From positions 111,856 through 123,983 of the forward strand of contig CAMPET010000034.1 in assembly GCA_946803715.1 (NCBI GenBank): a stretch of 12,128 nucleotides of DNA, given 5' to 3'. The notes below the pieces were generated by a model. The model saw nothing but the letters and a program-made list of their open reading frames with translations. It had not been told where the DNA came from and made no database searches. The position numbers were made by a program, and so were the translations under genes. Below, one piece after another: positions 8,401 to 12,128 of the stretch. Numbering within the stretch: the first letter of the stretch is position 1; every line of letters starts with the position of its first letter. The stretch comes from Beroe ovata. Its lineage: Eukaryota; Ctenophora; Nuda; Beroida; Beroidae.

Positions 8401-10734
8401 TCATGCCAGGTAACCGCTGCAAAGTTATTTGACGACTTTCCTCAATTGTCAATTACTTTATGACGCATTCTCTCTCCCACATTCATCAATAATCATTGAT
8501 TACACCAACCTTCTGTCGATTCATTCCCGATTCTCTCTCTCTGTACCGTGTCTCCAAACCACCCAAACATGTCTCCATGGGTTTGGATACATGGCGAAGA
8601 TAAAGGATTATCTGAATACTGCACCACACAGGGGGAACAGCAGGGAAGAACAAGCTTGTCCCGGACACCCAGGAAATGGTATCCAGTGCTCTGGATCTCA
8701 TTCGGAAACAACTTAGTGTTCTCCTGTCCCTCCTCAGAGGGGTGAGTTTTTGTGGGTGGAAATCCCCTTATTGATCAGTTCGCTCAGTTATGGAGATCAA
8801 TTGTCCGAAGAGGAGAAAATTTCTATACCGTTTAACGGTTCTGATTATTCACAACACATCTCACGTCACCTAACAACCCATCTCACTCCCAGAGAGTGTG
8901 TGAACTCTACTCCACCTCTCGATCACACTCATCATTCACGCCACCCACGCTTACCGTACACAGTGGATCACGCCGGCCCTGTCATTCCAAGCATCACACC
9001 ACGCCGCTCTCATTCTTCTACTCGTGTACGGAGGATTGTCATTGGGTTCCACCCACAATGAGTTGGAATAGGAATGACCTGTTTACTATTGATGAACTGG
9101 CCGTTCTTGATCTTTTTGAGGTTTTGCCACCAACTCAAATTGAGTTGCTCAAATTGACACCGTGCTGATTTTGCAATAAAATCACAGTTTCACTTCCCTC
9201 CGATCACCCCTTTTTTTTAATTTTGAGCTCACAATTTAACTCAAAGTGAGGAAGTTTAACATCCCTCGGTGTCTCCACAGGCCCGGGAACCGTTATTTGG
9301 GGATGACTCGCTACTTGGGAGTGAGACGAACACAACACCACTACAGTGTACTCCGTGTATACAATCAAACCTGGCTCAGGTATAGTCGGTGGATCGGCTC
9401 TGAGATCGATGATCAGATAATGATCTATAGTATCCGATACAATTCAAGATCCGATATGATGTATGAATGAACTGATATATGAGTATTTCTATGAAGCAGA
9501 CACGGTTCCCTCTCAGTTGTTTGGTTATCTCAACTCCTTGAGTTGCAGCTCCTACTTTGCTGCGAACATGACCAGTCAAAGCTGGGCTGACCTTCTCTTA
9601 CAACTCGCTGGAGTTTCCAAAACATTCATGTCATTCAAGGTAACGATCAAGTCTTCTGAAAACGTTGTTATACGATCTTAGATTCCTTGTGAAAATGAAA
9701 TCCAGCTCCAAATCTTCTAGGTGCCAGTCCGTTTACAAGCTATACAGCTGCTTCAGAAAGTCATGCCTTACAGTAGACCAAAGACGGACGTACCCATAAA
9801 CAGAATCGGTGAAAAAATTTGTTCCACTATTAGATTGTAGACACCACTTAAAATTCAGTGATTCTCTTCTGACATCACTTTACATTCACTTGGTTTCTCT
9901 TGACACACTTTGGATTCGCCGGTTTCCTCTTGACACCACTTTTCCCGCAGTGAAAGCACTGCTTGACACCCTCCCTAACTTGGTTTGGCCCGGGGAAGAA
10001 CACACATACCCCTGTTCAGAACAGATGGAACAGAATGACACAACTGAGTATCTCACCTCCGCTTTCAACCCCAACGGCTCTGTAAATTGCAGGTGGGAGT
10101 TGCGATGTTAATATGGAGTGGTTTAAATTCAATCTGGTGTCAGGAATGAGTGGTGTCAATGACCTTTGTTGTCAATCATAAAAATGTAAAATGATGACAG
10201 TTATATAGATCCGTATTGATCAAAGTAGGGCATGTTTGGTATCATTTTCAAAGTGAGTTTGAAACGCACCAAATGCCGGTAGTGGCAGGTGTCAGGAACG
10301 TCCTCCTCAGGTGTTAACAGGGGTCAACTGTTAACGGTGTCAGCGGTTTACGCGCGCGCGCAGTACCAAATGCTTCGGTCAAATGATATTCAAGAGAATT
10401 GTCTCGCGCGCGACGTCACACAACATTTCACAGTGGGACGTCATGGGGCACGCGTCTTCCAAACTTTCTAAACTCTTGCTGTTTTCCCTGAGTCACAGTG
10501 CGTCTTTGAAGCTACTGATAGTGTTGTCAAGCATTGGCCGATGTCAATGATTAGTCACCAATCACTTCGCTTCCTCTCAGAGTGGAACAAGAAGGACAAA
10601 CGGTTGTCCACAGTGTTGGTGGACGTGGTTTCTGCTTGGGATCAGTGTGTCTGGGATACGGCGTGTACAGTTGGAAGTTCACTGTGACTAAGGGGAGTGT
10701 TGCCAACTCCCAACTTGGTGTTTGTCTAGGAGTA
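1693..10734 (+). CDS. HERC1: HERC1-like giant HECT E3 ubiquitin ligase, internal exons up to the SPRY domain (partial)
   Basis: Exons, joined by hand: 1693-1890, 2110-2219, 2397-2490, 3053-3184, 3417-3531, 3857-4016, 4214-4375, 6470-6569, 6689-6861, 7019-7195, 7363-7522, 7661-7830, 7991-8092, 8298-8409, 8632-8741, 8964-9023, 9281-9379, 9517-9639, 9721-9808, 9951-10092, 10581-10734. All introns are GT-AG, phases agree at all 20 joins, and about 913 codons read without a stop. The last exon matches, from memory, the start of the HERC1 SPRY domain (VVHSVGGRGF, then VYSWKFTV). Upstream exons are leucine-rich and helical, as in the HERC1 stretch between the first RCC1-like domain and SPRY. HERC1 family members are very large cytosolic and membrane-associated ubiquitin ligases with two RCC1-like domains, SPRY, WD40 and a C-terminal HECT domain; only the middle is visible here. 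The 5' end is missing beyond the satellite and the 3' end is cut at an N. The family call rests mainly on SPRY; a related SPRY-containing HECT protein is the alternative. Confidence 0.78.
2491..3052 (+). other. HERC1-like intron 3 (562 nt) with an 11-bp tandem repeat at its 3' end
   Basis: It begins with the strong donor GTAAGT and ends CTGTCTCAG. Several short open frames occur on both strands (2539-2806), but none has recognisable composition and all lie between two phase-compatible exons, so I read the stretch as non-coding. The final part, 2987-3052, is a tandem repeat described separately. Confidence 0.75.
2987..3063 (+). repeat. 11-bp minisatellite spanning the exon 4 acceptor
   Basis: Seven consecutive 11-bp units, consensus AACTGTCTCAC, start at 2987, 2998, 3009, 3020, 3031 (diverged), 3042 and 3053. 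The sixth unit ends CAG instead of CAC. This gives the only AG that joins exon 3 to exon 4 in phase, so the last unit is translated as the first residues of the exon. Confidence 0.85.
3053..4375 (+). CDS. HERC1: HERC1-like exons 4-7 (3053-3184, 3417-3531, 3857-4016, 4214-4375)
   Basis: Exon 4 (132 nt) encodes a charged stretch ending in MMNHAANN, with donor GTTAGT. Exon 5 follows TCTCAG and encodes the helical LASVTQRLLACFIKHCGLL, resembling the KHTGLL-type turns I recall from this region of HERC1; its donor is GTAGTG in phase 2. Exon 6 follows CTGCTCAG and encodes PCPELTEIYEAIFQIRQSL, then a basic stretch, with donor GTGAGA in phase 0. Exon 7 follows TCTCAAAG and encodes a serine-rich then glycine-rich low-complexity linker (STSSSSTDSL, GPAGGPGGGE), with donor GTGAGT in phase 0. 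Its donor region lies in a 38-bp segment that is repeated 55 bp downstream. Confidence 0.8.
3545..3856 (+). repeat. Intronic minisatellite, ~16-18-bp unit around CACTGACACCACTTTT
   Basis: About fifteen imperfect units of (C/A)CTGACACCACTTTT fill most of intron 5 (3532-3856) and merge into the pyrimidine tract and acceptor of exon 6. Some units are exact neighbours' copies (for example TTTCCACCGACGCCACTTTT twice). Reading frames across it on the minus strand are a by-product of the repeat (period multiples give serine-, lysine- and tryptophan-rich peptides) and are not a gene. Confidence 0.92.
4361..4453 (+). repeat. 38-bp direct duplication containing a splice donor
   Basis: The segment 4361-4398 recurs at 4416-4453 (period 55). 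It includes the last 15 coding bases of exon 7 and its donor GTGAGT (4376), so an identical second donor exists at 4431. Use of the second donor would read into a TGA at about 4415. Confidence 0.93.
4660..5748 (-). CDS. Intronless rhodopsin-like (class A) G-protein-coupled receptor, divergent orphan
   Basis: The frame encodes 362 residues from ATG at 5748 to TGA at 4660. Seven hydrophobic segments are visible at about residues 14-39, 50-75, 92-118, 128-150, 184-210, 222-247 and 262-288. The short N-terminus has NAT and NIT glycosylation sites. TM1 has the N31 equivalent (GSLTN) and TM2 has LNLFD (D59). TM7 has NPVIHF (283-288), a variant of NPxxY, followed by a helix-8-like basic stretch. The DRY site is TRL (113-115), the TM6 CWxP motif is absent (LSFLFVTLY), and I see no cysteine at the top of TM3 or in loop 2 for the usual disulfide. 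Cys250 and Cys261 bracket loop 3. The tail is hydrophilic. Such receptors act at the plasma membrane; the ligand is unknown and peptide-type is only a guess. The gene lies antisense within an intron of the ligase gene. No AATAAA is seen within about 100 bases past the stop. Confidence 0.93.
   Translation of the reverse strand: MSNATNITSASTNIIRPTISCTVAALGSLTNTLSLSYFVRNRPEKQDLDMLLYLLNLFDLMVCVSASSVNIFYQLSVKFDGVLPLETMTDVSKDLFTAAIQCAGFTTMVLCVTRLIVLCFPFRKLRIIPIKVAMATYVLFMVVSSGYIHARYYRYKMRLRFAEEGEESAVIMDQIVKLNRFSMVMDFSNLAVIIGVVFVANALSIILLVSKNTRTFRGDTSFRHAAVTVLILSFLFVTLYITFVNRLYVCSVHPHNDSGRCIPNTIIGWLAQWVALPLNSALNPVIHFLRAENMRDYLRKMFIGTELGIVSGGGKYERCGAGGSKERSLAERQKPENDSKDANNVEYLLPVTSAEGQVEDLL
5758..5830 (-). 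promoter_or_regulatory. CT/GA-rich tract and TATA-like element upstream of the receptor ATG
   Basis: On the plus strand this is GAGAGAGA-rich (5768-5789 and 5804-5820), so the receptor's sense strand carries a CT-rich 5' region directly before its ATG. A TATA-like TTATAT lies at about 5823-5828 on the minus strand, roughly 75 bases upstream of the start codon. It could serve as core promoter or 5' UTR; this is inference from position only. Open frames in both directions across this tract are low-complexity artefacts. Confidence 0.35.
6470..7522 (+). CDS. HERC1: HERC1-like exons 8-11 (6470-6569, 6689-6861, 7019-7195, 7363-7522)
   Basis: Exon 8 follows CTATTTCAG and encodes CVELMKRCDFLTFTV, then an acidic proline-rich end. 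Its donor GTTTGC is weak but gives the phase 1 that exon 9 requires, so its 3' edge is less certain. Exon 9 follows AATTCTCAG and encodes an acidic serine cluster (SSSDEDSSADEG), likely a disordered, phosphorylatable loop; donor GTACTG. Exon 10 follows CTTCCCAG and encodes a charged helix (MTPEHLVHLQKQLQRLNKRR) followed by LEDMISCLKTFL. Exon 11 follows CTCCCATAG and encodes QQKRALTRRQGYEKLLEMV and a second helix ending at ATKRKIN; donor GTGGGG. The methionine codons at 6718 and 7019 are internal. Confidence 0.78.
7661..8741 (+). CDS. HERC1: HERC1-like exons 12-15 (7661-7830, 7991-8092, 8298-8409, 8632-8741)
   Basis: Exon 12 follows CTCTCCTCAG and encodes SELEIAVHRLTSAVM and LASVALHLVTFRFNQ; donor GTATCG. 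Exon 13 (102 nt) encodes HRVSALSVLQGLLRDCQP; donor GTTAGA. Exon 14 encodes SYVLYRTVVNLLQLILSSIS and ends in phase 1 at GTAACC. Exon 15 encodes TQEMVSSALDLIRKQLSVLL and ends GGG before GTGAGT. These are consecutive amphipathic helices, consistent with an alpha-solenoid. The exon 15 acceptor is ambiguous: AGs before 8632, 8641 and 8644 all keep the frame; I chose 8632, which has the better upstream context. An in-frame TGA at 8613 bars an earlier start. Confidence 0.8.
8964..9023 (+). CDS. HERC1: HERC1-like exon 16, small (60 nt), least certain exon
   Basis: It follows acceptor CGTACACAG and encodes the 20 residues from WITPALSF to ALILLL, ending at the non-ideal donor GTGTAC. It keeps phase 0 on both sides, as exons 15 and 17 require. 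The same frame continues past 9023 with a hydrophobic stretch to a TAG at about 9060, so a different donor is possible. The two other frames across 8893-9060 are also open, but their peptides are rich in serine, histidine and arginine and do not resemble neighbouring exons. Skipping the exon would also keep the frame. Confidence 0.5.
9281..10092 (+). CDS. HERC1: HERC1-like exons 17-20 (9281-9379, 9517-9639, 9721-9808, 9951-10092)
   Basis: Exon 17 follows GTCTCCACAG and encodes AREPLFGDDSLLGSE; donor GTATAG. Exon 18 follows TTCCCTCTCAG and encodes MTSQSWADLLLQLAGVSKTF; donor GTAACG. Exon 19 follows AATCTTCTAG and encodes VPVRLQAIQLLQKVMP, which strongly resembles the 'RLQAIHLLE.VLP'-type helix I recall just upstream of the HERC1 SPRY domain; donor GTGAAA in phase 1. 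Exon 20 follows TTTTCCCGCAG and encodes VKALLDTLPNLVWPGEE, then a linker ending GSVNC, with donor GTGGGA in phase 2. Introns are short (137, 81 and 142 nt); intron 19 carries copies of the TGACACCACTT minisatellite motif. Confidence 0.83.
10093..10580 (+). other. HERC1-like intron 20 (488 nt), partly CpG-rich
   Basis: It runs from donor GTGGGA to acceptor TTCCTCTCAG. The middle, about 10350-10455, is unusually rich in CG (GCGCGCGCGCAG, CTCGCGCGCGACGTCAC), with two GACGTCA-like sites near 10410 and 10438. The motif GTGTCA recurs at 10130-10165, like the intronic minisatellites elsewhere read on the other strand. No coding exon is needed here because phases match across it. Confidence 0.6.
10581..10734 (+). 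CDS. HERC1: HERC1-like exon 21: start of the SPRY domain, cut by an N
   Basis: It follows acceptor CTTCCTCTCAG and takes two bases from exon 20. It encodes RVEQEGQTVVHSVGGRGF, then CLGSVCLGYG, then VYSWKFTVTKG and a conserved-looking LGVCLGV. In HERC1 the matching stretch, as I recall it, carries a 'G..LVHG.GG.GYGL.S' pattern and a 'YQWKFYIVKE' strand, followed by a 'CVGVS' turn; the correspondence is the strongest family evidence in the window. SPRY is a beta-sandwich protein-interaction domain. The exon stops at the N at 10735 in the middle of the domain, and satellite sequence follows directly. Confidence 0.85.
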
Positions 10735-10735
10735 N
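10735..10735. other. Single N: probable scaffold join or gap
   Basis: The N interrupts the SPRY exon after codon GTA. The next base is already inside the 172-bp satellite in minus orientation. A single N here most likely stands for a gap of unknown size. Confidence 0.8.
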
Positions 10736-10990
10736 CCGAGTTTCTAATGGTCCTTGAGCTATTGTAGAAGCTTTAAGTCAATCGGTCGATCTGTTTGAGA
10801 GCTATCCTTAAATGCTCACCCAAACTGACATGTTTTGGGTCGATAAGGTGTTATGGCGGCCACTAACTCGGGAACCGATTATCGGATGCTATTAAGGATG
10901 CTTAAATGCTATCCTTAAATGCTATCCTTAAATGCTCACTCAAACTGGCATCTTTTGGGCGGATAAGGGGTTATGCCGGTCCTTAATGGG
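10736..10990 (-). repeat. Rearranged 172-bp satellite copy, minus orientation
   Basis: The sequence from CCGAGTTTCTAATGGTCCTT to about 10886 is a diverged monomer read on the opposite strand from the left array. It then breaks into a short tandem of the 13-bp unit GCTATCCTTAAAT (10908-10933), followed by another partial monomer that fades near 10990. Copies here are clearly more diverged than those at the window's right end. Confidence 0.9.
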
Positions 10991-11104
10991 TCAATATCAT
11001 GAGATATCTGAATATCTACATTGGGAAATTTGTGTTTGTAATCCCTCTGTTGCTCATGTTGCTCTCCCCCGATGCTGTTGCTCATATTGCTCTCACCTCA
11101 ACAG

Positions 11105-11797
11105 GGATCACACCGATGTTGCAAGTAGCGGCTGAGATTCTCAAACATCCCGAGGATGAATCCCAGATATACCTCCTTTTCGCTAATCAGACACCAGAGG
11201 ATATCTTGTGTCATGATATTATCCGGGAAATGGAGAAGGACGAGCGATTTCATGTGTGGTACACTGTGGATAGGGCCCCTGAATCAGGTGGGGTGTTGTC
11301 ATGGTTACGTGTTGTCAGTTGGTGAAGTGTTGTTACGTGAAGTGTTGTCATGAGGTTAGGTGATGTCACCAAGGTTACGTGTTGTCATGGTGATGTGTTG
11401 TCAGACTCGCATCATGATGTTGTTATGTAGCAGCGTGCTTTTACTCAACCAGTTTCTTGTACTGCATTTCAGCTTATCATTCCCATAACCTGCACTGTCG
11501 TACAATCGTTCCTCCAATAACCAGGGAGCAAATGTCACACTCACATCTTTTTATTGCATTACCTAGCCCCCAACCTTATTCTTTATGGTCAGAGACTGCG
11601 AGAACGAACATTTATGATCACTGTTCAGTGATATGATCATACAGTTATCTCCTACTGCAACATGAATATGCAGCTGACCCCATACCGCACAACAGGTTGG
11701 TCATACAGCACAGGCTTCGTCTCAGCTGACATGATATCAGCACACCTCCCCGCCCCTGCTCCTGACACCGCCGTTATGATGTGTGGACCTCCACCAA
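11105..11797 (+). CDS. CYB5R: NADH-cytochrome b5 reductase, NADH-binding half (two exons, partial)
   Basis: Exons are 11105-11287 and 11696-11797. The first follows CACCTCAACAG and encodes [33 protein letters not shown] and [13 protein letters not shown], ending at donor GTGGGG in phase 1. The second follows CGCACAACAG and encodes [20 protein letters not shown] and VMMCGPPP. These are hallmark segments of cytochrome b5 reductases: the (T)GITPM loop, LLFANQT, the W-Y-T-x-D-x-AP strand and the CGPPP NADH-binding motif. The enzyme passes electrons from NADH through FAD to cytochrome b5, usually at ER or mitochondrial membranes. The FAD-binding domain would lie upstream and is not in the window. 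The C-terminal exon is cut at the N at 11798. Which CYB5R paralogue it is cannot be said. Confidence 0.93.
11288..11695 (+). other. Cytochrome b5 reductase intron (408 nt) with GT-rich repeat
   Basis: Donor GTGGGG, acceptor CGCACAACAG. Positions 11290-11402 are an imperfect tandem of GTTACGTGTTGTCATG-like units, reminiscent of the TGACAACAC/TGACACCAC motif on the other strand. An inverted repeat ATCACTG-TT-CAGTGAT lies at 11617-11632. The rest shows nothing recognisable. Confidence 0.75.
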
Positions 11798-11798
11798 N
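11798..11798. other. Second single N: probable scaffold join or gap
   Basis: The N follows one base after the CGPPP codons of the reductase exon. The next base starts satellite sequence in minus orientation, repeating the arrangement at 10735. Confidence 0.8.
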
Positions 11799-12128
11799 AA
11801 TCGGTCGATCCGTTTGAGAGCTATCCTCAAATGCTCACTCAAACTGACATGTTCTGGGTCGATAAGGGGTTATGGCGGCCACCAACTAGGGAACCGATCA
11901 TCAGATTGACGTGAAATTTCGGTTGTCCGAGTTTCTGATGGCCCTTGAGCTATGGTAGAAATTTCAAGTCGATCGGTCGATCCGTTCGGGAGCTATCCTC
12001 AAATGCTCACTCAAACTGACATGTTTTGGTTCGATAAGGGGTATGGCGGCCACCAACTCGGGAACCGATCATCGGATTGACGTGAAATTTTAGTTGTCCG
12101 AGTTTCTCATGGTCCTTGAGCTATGGTA
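11799..12128 (-). repeat. 172-bp satellite array, minus orientation, running off the window
   Basis: Nearly two monomers are present; the AATCGGTCGA and GATCGGTCGA landmarks lie at 11799 and 11971, exactly 172 bp apart. The sequence is the reverse complement of the 1-1640 array with scattered substitutions and, near 12039, a one-base deletion (GGGGTATGGC for GGGGTTATGGC). Confidence 0.96.

Noticed and set aside
10736-11000. Open frames running through satellite into the reductase exon, for example from 10932 or 10999
   Set aside because: The part before 11105 is satellite and an intron end with a clear pyrimidine tract and CAG acceptor; only the part after 11104 matches cytochrome b5 reductase.
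11617-11632. Inverted repeat ATCACTG-TT-CAGTGAT as a terminator or operator
   Set aside because: It is a short palindrome inside a eukaryotic intron with no T tract or other context; probably chance.

Overview
The window is metazoan nuclear DNA. Coding sequence is split into about twenty short exons (60-198 nt) by GT-AG introns, mostly 80-560 nt long. The proteins are animal types: a HERC1-like giant E3 ligase, a rhodopsin-like GPCR and an NADH-cytochrome b5 reductase. Base composition looks balanced, and a 172-bp satellite sits at both ends. I take it to be an invertebrate with compact introns; the species or phylum cannot be settled from this sequence.

Layout. Positions 1-1640 hold nine full monomers and one partial monomer of the 172-bp satellite, in plus orientation. 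Positions 1693-10734 hold 21 plus-strand exons of one gene. I joined them by hand: every intron begins GT and ends AG, every join preserves phase, and the result is about 913 codons without a stop. The C-terminal exon is the first part of a SPRY domain of the HERC1 kind. The upstream exons would be the helical stretch between the first RCC1-like domain and SPRY. The 5' exons (RCC1-like domain) and 3' exons (WD40, second RCC1-like domain, HECT) are outside the window.

The largest intron (4376-6469) contains an intronless 362-codon seven-transmembrane receptor gene on the minus strand, nested inside the ligase gene. It lacks several class A signature residues.

Two single N bases, at 10735 and 11798, each cut a coding exon in mid-domain and are followed at once by satellite sequence in minus orientation. 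They look like scaffold joins. The piece between them (10736-11797) carries two exons of a cytochrome b5 reductase (NADH-binding half). Its linkage to the ligase gene may be an assembly artefact. The last 330 bases are satellite again.

Several introns carry short tandem repeats that run into 3' splice sites. In one case the acceptor itself appears to be a variant repeat unit. The three protein genes have no evident functional link; the region looks like ordinary gene space bordered by satellite, with possible misjoins.
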